Positions 47,601 to 56,511 of a stretch of DNA of 64,000 nucleotides are shown here, piece by piece (position 1 is the first letter of the stretch; each line of letters begins with the position of its first letter). The stretch comes from Amarolinea sp964580725 (GTDB lineage Bacteria > Chloroflexota > Anaerolineae > SSC4 > Amarolineaceae), in NCBI GenBank assembly GCA_964580725.1, contig CAZOLV010000016.1, forward strand, positions 1-64,000. The letters run 5' to 3'. Under the pieces are notes generated by a model. The model made no database searches. It saw nothing but the letters and a program-made list of their open reading frames with translations, and had not been told where the DNA came from. Both the position numbers and the translations under genes were made by a program.

Positions 47601-50536
47601 GGTGTAGGTTCCTGATGCGGGGGTTGGGGCAGAACGATGGTGAAAGTGCTGCCGGCGCCCGGCGCGCTGGCGATCTGAATCGCGCCGCCCTGCAGGTCAA
47701 CGGCGCGCTTGACGATGGCCAGGCCCAACCCGGTGCCGGCGATGTTGCCCACATTGCGGCCGCGGTGGAAGATCTCGAACAGGCGCTCTTGATCTTCAGC
47801 GGGCACCCCGATGCCCTGATCGGAGACGGCAATCTGCACCCGATCCTCGGCAAAGGTCAGTCGCAGGTCTACAGGCCCGCCGTCGAGCGAGTATTTCAGC
47901 GCATTGGCCAGCAGGTTGCCAATGGCCTCACGCAGCAATCGCTCATCGGCCCACACCGCACGCGGCGTCCCCTCGACGTGCAGATCGAGCCGGTGATCGG
48001 AACGGGCATGGACGAACGCCTCTTCCACCATGTCGGCGCAGAGGGCCACAGCGTCGAACCACTGCGGGTTCGAGATCAGTTTGCCCGCATCTACGCTACC
48101 CAACACCAGCAGACTGTTGAGCATTTCGGTCATGTGCATGACGGCGTTCTGAATCCGCTGCAGGTGTTCTTGTTTCTTGTCCAGCGTCCATTCGTCTTCG
48201 TAGAACTCCAACAGTTCGGCGGATGAGAGGATGGCGCTCAGCGGAGTGCGGAACTCGTGCGAAGTCATGGACACGAACTGGGTCTTCAGCGCGCTCAACT
48301 CCTCGGCCTGCGCCAGTGCGCGCCGGATACCCTCCTCGGCCTGTTTGTGTTCGGTCACATCTACGGCCAGGCCTATGACGCCGCTGATCTGGTTTTGCGG
48401 GTCGCGCAGCGGCTCCAGGTGGATGTCGAGATAACGATCATGATGCCGGCTTTCGAGCCGCACCGATTCGCCGCGTAGGGCGCGCCCATACGCCGCTGTT
48501 TGCAGTTCCTCTGTTGCGGCAATGGCCGGCGGCAGGACAACCTGGCTGCTCTCGACAGGCGCCGCATCGCCTTCTTCCCTGAGACAGGGCGCCTGGCCGG
48601 CGCTCAGCGTCGAACTGAGGCGTAGATCGGCGTCGGTCGTCCACAGGGTGGCGGGCATCTGCTCCACAATGAGCCGCAATTGGGTCTCGCTGGCGCGTTG
48701 GGCGCTTTCGGCGCGCTGCCTTTCGGCGATCTCGGCGCGCAACTGCTGGTTGATGCGCTCCAGCTCGGCGGTGCGCGCAGCCACGCGTTGTTCCAACTCG
48801 TTCGTGTACTGCTGCACCTGGTCATGCAAACGGGCGTTGGCCAGCGCCGACGCCGCCTGATCGGCCAGGCCGCGCAGCAGCGCCAGCTCGTCTTCGGTTA
48901 GCTGGCGCGACCTGTTCAGAATGGTCACCACCCCGACCGGTTGGCCTTCGCGCATCATGCGACTGCCGGCAATGACCTGGATGCCGTATTCGGCGCAGAC
49001 CACGGCATTGGGCATTTCGGGCAGGGCGCTGGTATCGGCCAGCGCCAGCGAACCGCTCTGGTGCACCGCCATGCCCTGCCCAAAGAGGGCCAACGGGATC
49101 GGCGTGATGCGCGCTCCAAATTCGGCCGGCATCCCGTAGATGGCCTGTGGTCTCAGGGTCTGCGTAGCGTCATCGTAGAGCATCACCATCGCGCCGTCAG
49201 CGTTGAGGGCTTGCGCCGCCTCCTGGCACACCGTCTCGGCCACGGCGCGCAGATCGAGCTGCGCATTCAAACGCGCCGCCACGCGCACCAACGCCTCGGC
49301 CCGCGCCGCTGCACGACGCAGACGCTCCTGATTTTCCTTGCGTTCGGTGATGTCGCGCCCCACCGATTGCAGCTCGACGATGTGTCCCTCTGCGTCGAAG
49401 ATGGCGCGGTCGGTCCAATGTTGCCAGCGCACCCCGTCGGGCGTCAAGACCTGATGCTCGTAGCCGATGAGCGGCTGTTCCTGGTTCAACTGCGCCAGGT
49501 GCGCATCGATGGCGGTATGTTCTGCGGACGGGACCAACGTCTTGAAATTGCGCCCCACCAGCTCGGCCGGCGTTTTGCCAAAATTCCTGGCATATGCCCC
49601 GTTGACGAAGGTCAGCGTGCAGTCGGGCAGAAAGCGGCAGATCAACTCGGTTTGATCCTCGACGATGCCGCGGTAGCGAGCCTCGCTCAGGCGGTTCAGT
49701 TCCTGTGCGCGTCGCTGCTCGGTGATGTTGCGCACCAGCGCCACGACCTCGTCATCGCTCAGGGGCAGGTAACGCGCTTCGTACCAGCGATCTCCCTCTG
49801 GCATCGGTAGTGCATATTCGATCGAGACCAGCTTGCGCGTACGTAACGTCTCGGCCATCTTCTCCAGCATGAGCGTCGCCACCGGCATCGGCAGCACTTC
49901 CTGGATGCGTCGTCCCAAGAACAGCGCCGGCGGTACGAATAACTCGGCAGCGGCACTGGCCTCGAAGGCGAGGATGACGCCGTCGCGATGCAGCCGGAAA
50001 TAGAGGTCAGGAAAGACGAGGAAGATCGTTTGCAGTTCTGAGGTGGTCTGGCGCAGTCGTTCCTGGGCCTGTTTGCGTGTCGTGATGTCGTGACTCAGCG
50101 CGATCAGGCCGACGATCTGCCCGCTCTGATCGCGCAGCGGAACTTTCGTCGTGGAATAACAACGCTGTTCGGCTGTGCCCGGACTGATGACCGTCTCTTC
50201 GTAGGCAATGGCCGGCTCACCACTGCGCATGACAGCCTCGTCGTCGGCCAGTCGAAGGCGGGCCTGTGCGGCCGGGAAGAAGTCGCAATCGCTCTTGCCG
50301 ATGACCTCTTGCTGCGCCCGTGCGCCGAGCAGATGCAGATGCGCCGGGCTGTTGAGCGCATAGCGCCCCTGGCGATCCTTGACATAGATGGCGTCGGGCA
50401 GATTGTCGAAGATGGCGCGCAGAAGCGTTCGTTCATCGTTCAACGCGACCGGCGCGCTCGCTTCTGCCGGCGTCGTTCGTTCCATCTCCTGTGCGGGATG
50501 CTGTGACGTCTGTTGCATGACCAGTGCAGGCTCCAT
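47597..50536 (-). CDS. Multi-PAS/GAF sensor histidine kinase
   Basis: About 979 residues from the ATG at 50536 (ATG at 50518 is an alternative; the frame is open to 50719). The order is PAS (LRAIFDNLPDAIYVKD), a second PAS, a third PAS (YRGIVEDQTELICRFLPD), a GAF domain (about residues 400-560), a coiled coil (LEQRVAARTAELERINQQLR), a further PAS, then the kinase core. The H-box FVSMTSHEFRTPLSAIL is near residue 758, and the ATPase has NLLANALKYSLDGG and AGTGLGLAIVKRA. No TM segment is evident, so it is a soluble sensor. It is divergent from the hydrogenase operon. Confidence 0.9.
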   Translation of the reverse strand: MEPALVMQQTSQHPAQEMERTTPAEASAPVALNDERTLLRAIFDNLPDAIYVKDRQGRYALNSPAHLHLLGARAQQEVIGKSDCDFFPAAQARLRLADDEAVMRSGEPAIAYEETVISPGTAEQRCYSTTKVPLRDQSGQIVGLIALSHDITTRKQAQERLRQTTSELQTIFLVFPDLYFRLHRDGVILAFEASAAAELFVPPALFLGRRIQEVLPMPVATLMLEKMAETLRTRKLVSIEYALPMPEGDRWYEARYLPLSDDEVVALVRNITEQRRAQELNRLSEARYRGIVEDQTELICRFLPDCTLTFVNGAYARNFGKTPAELVGRNFKTLVPSAEHTAIDAHLAQLNQEQPLIGYEHQVLTPDGVRWQHWTDRAIFDAEGHIVELQSVGRDITERKENQERLRRAAARAEALVRVAARLNAQLDLRAVAETVCQEAAQALNADGAMVMLYDDATQTLRPQAIYGMPAEFGARITPIPLALFGQGMAVHQSGSLALADTSALPEMPNAVVCAEYGIQVIAGSRMMREGQPVGVVTILNRSRQLTEDELALLRGLADQAASALANARLHDQVQQYTNELEQRVAARTAELERINQQLRAEIAERQRAESAQRASETQLRLIVEQMPATLWTTDADLRLSSTLSAGQAPCLREEGDAAPVESSQVVLPPAIAATEELQTAAYGRALRGESVRLESRHHDRYLDIHLEPLRDPQNQISGVIGLAVDVTEHKQAEEGIRRALAQAEELSALKTQFVSMTSHEFRTPLSAILSSAELLEFYEDEWTLDKKQEHLQRIQNAVMHMTEMLNSLLVLGSVDAGKLISNPQWFDAVALCADMVEEAFVHARSDHRLDLHVEGTPRAVWADERLLREAIGNLLANALKYSLDGGPVDLRLTFAEDRVQIAVSDQGIGVPAEDQERLFEIFHRGRNVGNIAGTGLGLAIVKRAVDLQGGAIQIASAPGAGSTFTIVLPQPPHQEPTP

Positions 50537-51022
50537 TCTTGCCAGATTCGCGAGATTACACCGTATTCTACCAGACTTCGCCATTGACAAAAAATGACCC
50601 GTCCCGATACCCCGATGATCAAAACGAGACCGGCAAGGGCGGTCGGTGCGCCGGCGCCAGTTTACGCAATGCGTCACAACTGGGCCTGCTTTTGCTGTGG
50701 GCGATATGATTAATATCATACCGACGCCGACGCGCCGCGGTTAAAAACCGCTATCATTCCGCCTTGACCGTCCTTTGCCATCGTTTCTGCGCGGCAACGA
50801 TTCAGGCGCCTGTTCTTCTGGGCGCCGGCTGCCCTGCCTCCAGCTCGTCGAGCGCCGCAACTCAGAATCTCGAAGACCGCGGGCGTCTTTGCGCCGCACC
50901 GTCGCCTCCCGCAAGCTTGCGCGCATGGCCCAGGTCCTCAATAGCAAGCGGTCACGACTCAGGCGCCCGACGCCTCAGGCCGAGTCGTTGTAGAAAGCGA
51001 TCGAATCGAAAGGAGCCACTGT
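50537..51022. promoter_or_regulatory. Divergent promoter region between sensor kinase and hydrogenase operon
   Basis: 486 bp without a gene. It contains the AT-rich inverted repeat TATGAT-TAAT-ATCATA at 50705-50720 and a small hairpin GCGGTT-AAA-AACCGC at 50737-50751. Most of the rest is GC-rich. The hydrogenase promoter should lie here; a GAAAGGAG ribosome-binding site precedes the small-subunit ATG at 51023. Confidence 0.5.
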
Positions 51023-52174
51023 ATGCAACCATCACTGCTGCCCAATTCGCCCGATGATGCGCAACTAGGCGCTGAGTTGGGGTTGGCGGAGCGACTGGCG
51101 CAGCGCGGTATCAGCCGGCGTCAGTTCCTCAAGTTCTGCGGCGCCATGGCTGGCGCCCTGGCCCTGCCGCCCCGCTTTGCGCCGCGCATCGCCGCGGCAT
51201 TGTCGGCGGCCCCGCGTACCCCTGTGGTTTGGATGGAATTCCAGGACTGCGCCGGCAATACCGAATCGTTCCTGCGCGCCGGTGATCCCACCGTGACGGA
51301 GATCGTGCTCGATCTGCTCTCGGTCAACTACCATGAGACGATCATGGCGCCCGCCGGACGCATGGCCGAAAAATCGCTCATGGACACGATCGAGCAGATG
51401 CCGGGCAAGTACATCGCCGTAGTCGAAGGTTCGATCCCGATGGCCGACGGCGGCGTCTACTGCACGGTGGCCGGACAGACGGCGCTCAGCAGCGTGCGCG
51501 AGGTCTGCGGCCATGCCCTGGCGACCATTGCTGTCGGCGCGTGCGCCTGGGATGGCGGTTGGCCGGGCGCTGCGCCCAATCCGACGGGTGCGGTGGGCGT
51601 CAAAGATGCCGTACCGGGCATCAAGAACCTGATCAACCTGCCGGGCTGTCCGATGAATGTCGCCAACCTCACCGCCGTCATCGTGCACTTCCTCACCTTT
51701 GGCGAACTGCCCCTAACCGACAACATGGGACGCCCCTACTTTGCCTACGGCGAACTGATTCACAATCACTGCGAGCGGCGCGGCCATTTCGATTCTGGCC
51801 GTTTCATCGAAGAATGGGGCGATCATGGTCACCGCCAGGGCTGGTGTCTCTACAAGATGGGGTGCAAAGGCCCAGAAACCTTCTCCAACTGCCCATCGGT
51901 CGGCTGGAACGGCGACGTCAGTTGGCCGATCGGTTCCGGGCATGGCTGCGTCGGCTGCATGTCACCGCGTTTCTGGGACACCATGTCGCCGTTCTACAAG
52001 CGCCTGCCCAATGTCACCGGATTCGGCATTGAAGAAAGCGCCGACAAGGTGGGACTGGGCGTCGTGGCTGGCGTCACCGGCCTCTTTGCCGCCCATGGCG
52101 TCGTCAGCGCCGTGCGCGCTCGCAACAAGCCCATCGCGTCGCACGAGGAAGATGCCCCCACCGAGTCTGCGTGA
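51023..52174 (+). CDS. hyaA: [NiFe] hydrogenase small subunit (Tat-exported)
   Basis: 383 residues. A Tat signal (SRRQFLKF, 31-38) leads to the flavodoxin-like N-terminal domain. At 73-81 the sequence is FQDCAGNTE; in the canonical proximal-cluster motif CxGC the second Cys is here Asn79. Distal and medial Fe-S ligands appear normal: HNHCERRG, GWCLYKMGCKGP, SNCPSVGWN and GCVGCMSPRFWD. A C-terminal hydrophobic helix (VGLGVVAGVTGLFAAHGVV) fits membrane association with the cytochrome b encoded downstream. It passes electrons from the Ni-Fe site to the quinone pool. It heads the operon, with an upstream GAAAGGAG. Confidence 0.93.
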   Translation: MQPSLLPNSPDDAQLGAELGLAERLAQRGISRRQFLKFCGAMAGALALPPRFAPRIAAALSAAPRTPVVWMEFQDCAGNTESFLRAGDPTVTEIVLDLLSVNYHETIMAPAGRMAEKSLMDTIEQMPGKYIAVVEGSIPMADGGVYCTVAGQTALSSVREVCGHALATIAVGACAWDGGWPGAAPNPTGAVGVKDAVPGIKNLINLPGCPMNVANLTAVIVHFLTFGELPLTDNMGRPYFAYGELIHNHCERRGHFDSGRFIEEWGDHGHRQGWCLYKMGCKGPETFSNCPSVGWNGDVSWPIGSGHGCVGCMSPRFWDTMSPFYKRLPNVTGFGIEESADKVGLGVVAGVTGLFAAHGVVSAVRARNKPIASHEEDAPTESA

Positions 52175-52249
52175 TCGCGCCATCGTTTTTGCTTAAGTCT
52201 GCTTTGCATCATCGAGAATTCAGAGTTCGTCAACAGGAGGTTCGAGACT

Positions 52250-53164
52250 ATGCGTTCATCAACGATCCCCGTCGGCGCCCGCTGGGCCGTGGGCACGGCC
52301 CTCATCAGCGGCGTTTCGGTCTATGTCAACAAGTTCGCTGTCATGCAAATGAAAGACCCCTTCGTTTTTACCACGCTCAAGAACACATTGGTGGCGTTGG
52401 CGTTGTTGGCCGCCGTCGGGCTGACCGTCAAATGGGCCGAGATTCGCGGCCTGAACAACCGCCAGCGCGCCGGGCTGTTGGCCCTGGGCTTGATCGGCGG
52501 CGGCGTGCCTTTTTTGCTCTTCTTCCAGGGCCTGGCCACCGCTTCGGCGCCCAGCGCCGCGCTGATCCATAAGAGCCTGGTGCTCTGGGTGGCGCTGCTG
52601 GCCGTTCCGCTCTTGGGTGAAAGTCTGGGCTGGCTGCAAATCGCCGGTTTGGGCGCACTGCTGCTGGGCCAACTCTTGCTCGGCTGGCCCAAAGCCTGGG
52701 GTTGGGGCAATGGCGAAACGCTCGTGCTGATCGCCACCCTGCTTTGGTCGGTCGAAACCGTCGTCGCCCGCAAGGTGCTGCCGGGGGTCAGTTCACAAAC
52801 GGGCGCGCTAAGCCGCATGGGCATCGGCGCCATCGTCATGTGGGGCTTCTTGCTCGCCACTGGCCGCGCCGCCACCGCCGTCACCCTCAACGGGACGCAG
52901 TGGCTGTGGGTGATCTCCACCTCGGTACTGCTCTTTGGCTATGTCTGGACCTGGTATCGCGCTCTGCAAACCGCCCCGGCCACCGTCGTCACCAGCGTGC
53001 TGACCATCGCCGCCGTCTTGACCATCGTTCTCTCCATCGTGCTGGAAGGTAAACCCACGACCGGCCTGCAGATTGCCGGCTCGACCCTCTTGATTTGCGG
53101 TAGCCTGGCCTTCCTGTTGTGGCGTCAGGTGCACAGCCAAACCCCGGCCGAGGCTGCGGCGTGA
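52250..53164 (+). CDS. EamA/DMT-superfamily transporter within the hydrogenase operon
   Basis: 304 residues from the ATG at 52250, preceded by CAGGAGG. Ten hydrophobic helices fall in two EamA repeats (e.g. FTTLKNTLVALALLAAVG and APSAALIHKSLVLWVALLAV, then SRMGIGAIVMWGFLLATGR). The substrate is unknown. It lies between the two hydrogenase structural genes and overlaps the next gene by four bases (GTGA), so it belongs to the operon. Possible cargos such as nickel, selenium or a maturation-related compound are speculation. Confidence 0.85.
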   Translation: MRSSTIPVGARWAVGTALISGVSVYVNKFAVMQMKDPFVFTTLKNTLVALALLAAVGLTVKWAEIRGLNNRQRAGLLALGLIGGGVPFLLFFQGLATASAPSAALIHKSLVLWVALLAVPLLGESLGWLQIAGLGALLLGQLLLGWPKAWGWGNGETLVLIATLLWSVETVVARKVLPGVSSQTGALSRMGIGAIVMWGFLLATGRAATAVTLNGTQWLWVISTSVLLFGYVWTWYRALQTAPATVVTSVLTIAAVLTIVLSIVLEGKPTTGLQIAGSTLLICGSLAFLLWRQVHSQTPAEAAA

Positions 53165-53958
53165 CGACGGCCCATCCGGCTCTGCCCGACCACGCGCCAG
53201 CGGCGGCCATGCTCCCGCCGCTGCTGGACGCACAGGCGGCGCTGGCCGGGCCGCTCATCTTTGCGCGCTATTCGTTCATGCCCAATCAGCTTGGCTATTG
53301 CGGCGCTCATGATCCTGGCGCGCTCTTTCATTATGCCGTCGCTGGAACGACCGACGCCGGCCTGCGGCTGCTGCTCAAATCGTTTCAGGGCGCCGTGCCC
53401 TACATGAAGCTCATTGCACAGGGCAACCTGATTGCAGACCCGTTCGACCGGCGCGTGGTCGAGGCCTACTGGATCGGCAACGACCTGCTCTATCAGGTCG
53501 AAGCGCGCGCGCTGTACGAATCGCTGCAGGCCAGGTTTGCCCGGCAGATGAGCAAGCGCACACTAGAGTTGGTGCTCGGCAAGGCGCCCGCCGGCGCCCG
53601 GCCGCATCACAGTTTTCACGTCATCGAGGTTTGTCCGCGCAACGGCTGGCCGCAGGCGCTCGACTACATGGACAACTGCCGTATCAGTTGGGGCCAGGTG
53701 CAGAGCGTGCAAGGCGCAGAACTGCAGGTCTCCGTGCCGCCGCTGGTTCTGCAAGAGGGCGAGCTGACGCTGGCGCCGCCCACACCGCGGCGCGTGCTGC
53801 GTCAAATTGACGGACAAGGCTTTACCGACCAGGTGCAGGTTGGCGACTGGGTTTCGATTCACTGGGGATGGGCCTGCCAGACGTTGACGCCCTCCCAGGT
53901 GCGCCAACTCGATTTCTGGACGCGCTATCACCTGCGCATTGCCAATCAGACGCTTTAG
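53161..53958 (+). CDS. Conserved hydrogenase-operon protein, DUF6390-like
   Basis: 265 residues from a GTG at 53161, overlapping the EamA stop (GTGA). Recognisable segments are FARYSFMPNQLGYCG near the start, SFQGAVPYMKLIAQGN, PHHSFHVIEV, NCRISWGQV and VSIHWGWACQTLT. I recall a family of this type (DUF6390) next to actinobacterial and chloroflexal uptake hydrogenases, but this assignment is from memory. No membrane segment or catalytic motif is clear. Position suggests a maturation or assembly role. Confidence 0.6.
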   Translation: MTTAHPALPDHAPAAAMLPPLLDAQAALAGPLIFARYSFMPNQLGYCGAHDPGALFHYAVAGTTDAGLRLLLKSFQGAVPYMKLIAQGNLIADPFDRRVVEAYWIGNDLLYQVEARALYESLQARFARQMSKRTLELVLGKAPAGARPHHSFHVIEVCPRNGWPQALDYMDNCRISWGQVQSVQGAELQVSVPPLVLQEGELTLAPPTPRRVLRQIDGQGFTDQVQVGDWVSIHWGWACQTLTPSQVRQLDFWTRYHLRIANQTL

Positions 53959-54023
53959 TATCGCACAGGCTGCCGCTTCCAACGGGGGCGCCAGCCGCAA
54001 CGTACAGAGAGGGAGGATCAGAC

Positions 54024-55733
54024 ATGACCAAAGTAGCGATTGATCCCATTACGCGCATCGAGGGCCATCTCCGCATCGAGGTGCAGGTGGAAAATGGGCG
54101 CGTGACCGACGCCTGGAGCAGCAGCACGATGTTTCGCGGCCTGGAACTGGTGCTGAGCGGGCGCGACCCCCGCGACGCCTGGGTCTTTGCCCAACGCATC
54201 TGCGGCGTTTGAACGACGGTACATGCTATCTGCTCCGTGCGAGCAGTCGAAGACGCTCTCAAGATTCAGATTCCAGACAACGCCCGCTTGCTGCGCAACA
54301 TCATGGAAGCGGCGCTCTATGTTCAGGATCACGTCATTCATTTCTATCACCTGCACGCCCTCGATTGGGTGGACATCGTCAGCGCTCTTTCCGCCAATCC
54401 GGCCGACACCGCTGCGCTGGCGCAGTCCATCTCCGATTGGCCAAAGTCGAGCGCAACCTACTTTGCCGGCGTCCAGAACCGGATCAAGGCATTCGTCGAG
54501 TCGGGTCAGCTTGGCATCTTCGCCAATGGCTATTGGGGGCATCCGGCCTACGCCCTGCCGCCCGCGGCCAACCTGATGGCGGTGGCGCACTACCTGGAGG
54601 CGCTCGATTGGCAGCGTGAAGTCATCAAGATTCATGCGCTGTTGGGCGGCAAGAACCCGCATCCGCAAAACTACCTGGTGGGCGGTATGTCCACCCCCAT
54701 TGACCCCAACAGCCAAAACGCCATCAACGCCCATCGTCTGGCGCAGCTCAAGGGTTGGGCCAGGATGGGGCTGGAGTTCGTGCAGAAGGTCTACATCCCC
54801 GATGTGCTGGCCGTGGCGCCGTTCTACAAGGATTGGGCCGGGCTGGGCAAGGGCCTGGGCAACTACATGGCCTATGGCGACTTCCCCACCAACAACTCTG
54901 GCGATCCCGCGGCGCTCTGGCTGCCGCGCGGCTTCATCACCAACCGCAACATCGGCGCGCCGCAGGCGCTCGATCACAAAATGGTGGGCGAGTATGTCAC
55001 GCACTCCTGGTACAAGTATGATGAAGGCGACGGCGTGGCCAAACACCCCTGGGATGGTCGAACCCAACCCAACTACACCGGGCCACAGCCGCCTTTCGAA
55101 TTCTTGCAGACCGACGGCAAGTATTCCTGGCTCAAGGCGCCGCGCCTCAACGACCAGGCGATGGAGGTCGGCCCGCTCTCACGCATGTTGCTGGCCTACG
55201 CCTCCGGGCACACGCGCGTGCAGGAGGTGGTCAACCTGGTGCTGACCACGCTCGGCGTGGGGCCAGAGGCGCTCTTCTCCACGTTGGGCCGTGTGGCGGC
55301 GCGCGCCGTCGAAACGCTGGTGACGGCGGAACAACTGCCGGTGTGGCTGGACGAACTGGCCGCCAACATGGCCCGCGGCGACTTGCGTGTACACAACGGC
55401 GAACGCTGGGACCCGGACACCTGGCCCAAAGAGGCAACCGGTTGGGGCTTTACCGAAGCGCCGCGCGGCGCCTTGGGGCATTGGGTGCGTATCGAAGATG
55501 GCAAGATCGCCAACTACCAGGCGGTGGTGCCAAGCACCTGGAACGGCTCGCCGCGCGACGCACGTGGTCAGCGCGGGGCCTGGGAAGAGGCGTTGATTGA
55601 CACGCCCGTGGCCGACCCGGAGAAGCCGATCGAAGTGCTGCGCACCATCCACTCGTTCGATCCCTGCATGGCCTGCGCCGTGCATGTCCTCGATGGACGC
55701 GGGCGCGAGGTGACGCGCGTCAAGGTGGCGTAG
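54024..55733 (+). CDS. hyaB: [NiFe] hydrogenase large subunit with in-frame TGA (candidate selenocysteine) in the N-terminal metal motif
   Basis: 569 residues if the in-frame TGA at codon 63 is decoded. Upstream is GGGAGG. The L1 motif reads R58-I-C60-G-V-(TGA63)-T-T-V-H67, where family members have Cys at 63. Downstream sequence continues in the same frame with normal conserved regions: RAVEDALKIQIPDNARLL, ending in the C-terminal motif DPCMACAVH (C548, C551, H554). A 15-residue peptide after His554 would be removed by the protease encoded downstream. No other disruption occurs over 1.7 kb. Decoding as Sec is an inference from TGA position and the following hairpin. The alternatives are a point nonsense mutation or a base-call error. 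The enzyme oxidises H2 at the membrane. Confidence 0.85.
54210..54212 (+). other. In-frame TGA at the bridging-cysteine codon (candidate Sec codon)
   Basis: The TGA replaces TGY at the second Cys of R-x-C-G-x-C. Frame continuity on both sides is exact (54024 to 54210 is 62 codons; 54213 continues T-T-V-H). TGA is used as the normal stop for many genes here, so this is not a genome-wide reassignment. Confidence 0.75.
54230..54246 (+). promoter_or_regulatory. Bacterial SECIS-like hairpin
   Basis: CTGCTC (54230-54235) and GAGCAG (54241-54246) form a perfect 6-bp stem around the loop CGTGC. The loop starts 23 bases after the TGA and has G at its second position. Known bacterial SECIS elements have a short stem just downstream of UGA and a G near the 5' end of a small apical loop. 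The encoded residues A-I-C-S-V differ from the usual A-L-A-S-V, as expected if RNA structure constrains them. Confidence 0.6.
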
Positions 55734-55773
55734 TCTGCGCACGTCGCACGTTTGGCAAAGCAAGGAGGAAACT

Positions 55774-56511
55774 ATGCGCCGTCGTGTCTACATCTGGGAA
55801 GTGCCGGTGCGCCTGACGCACTGGGTCAACGTGGCTTGCATCATCATCCTCTCGTTCACCGGCTACTACATCGCCAACCCATACGTCAGCGTCAGCCCGC
55901 GCGAGGTCTACAGCGGTAACTTCATGGGCTTGATGCGCATGATTCACTTCATGACCGCTTTCGTCTTCATCGGCAGCGTGGCGTTGCGCACCTTCTGGGC
56001 GTTCGTCGGCAACGAGTGGGCAAGCTGGCGCGGGCTTTTCCCCTTTTTGACCAAAGAGGGACGCCAGGCAATGGGCGAGGCGATTCGATACTACTTCTTC
56101 ATCCGCCGCGATCCCCCCGAAGTGGCCGGACACAACGCCCTGGCCGGCATGACCTACATGGTCATCGTCTTTCTCTACATCGTGATGAGCCTCACCGGTC
56201 TGACGCTGTACGGCGTCATTCACGCCTCCAGCATCTGGCGCAATCTCAGCGATGTGGTGCTGCTCTACTTCAGCGTGCAGACGATTCGCCTGCTGCACAA
56301 CATGATCATGTGGCTGCTCATCGCCTTTGCCATTCATCATGTCTATAGCGCCTGGCTGGTGGACATGGAAGAGGGCAACGGTTTGATGTCCAGCATCTTC
56401 AGCGGCTTCAAGTTCATCCGCTCTGGCAAGAAACCGGACTGGATCGAGCGCAAGCAGACCGACGCCGCTCCCACCAGCGCCCCGTCTGCCACGCAGGCAG
56501 AGGGGTCATGA
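55774..56511 (+). CDS. hyaC: Ni/Fe-hydrogenase b-type cytochrome subunit
   Basis: 245 residues, with AAGGAGG upstream. It begins with VYIWEVPVRLTHWVNVACI, including the first haem-ligand His. Further helices include MIHFMTAFVFIGSVALRTFW and TIRLLHNMIMWLLIAFAIHHVYSAW, giving the four-helix HupC/HyaC cytochrome b pattern with conserved His pairs. It anchors the small and large subunits and delivers electrons to quinone. It overlaps the protease gene by four bases. Confidence 0.93.
   Translation: MRRRVYIWEVPVRLTHWVNVACIIILSFTGYYIANPYVSVSPREVYSGNFMGLMRMIHFMTAFVFIGSVALRTFWAFVGNEWASWRGLFPFLTKEGRQAMGEAIRYYFFIRRDPPEVAGHNALAGMTYMVIVFLYIVMSLTGLTLYGVIHASSIWRNLSDVVLLYFSVQTIRLLHNMIMWLLIAFAIHHVYSAWLVDMEEGNGLMSSIFSGFKFIRSGKKPDWIERKQTDAAPTSAPSATQAEGS

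Noticed and set aside
54024..55733. Reading the hydrogenase large subunit as two separate genes or a pseudogene
   Set aside because: Frame, spacing and conservation continue exactly across the TGA, and the TGA coincides with the Cys codon. Splitting it would leave a 62-residue peptide and a subunit without its N-terminal nickel ligands. A read error cannot be excluded from sequence alone, so it stays as the main alternative.
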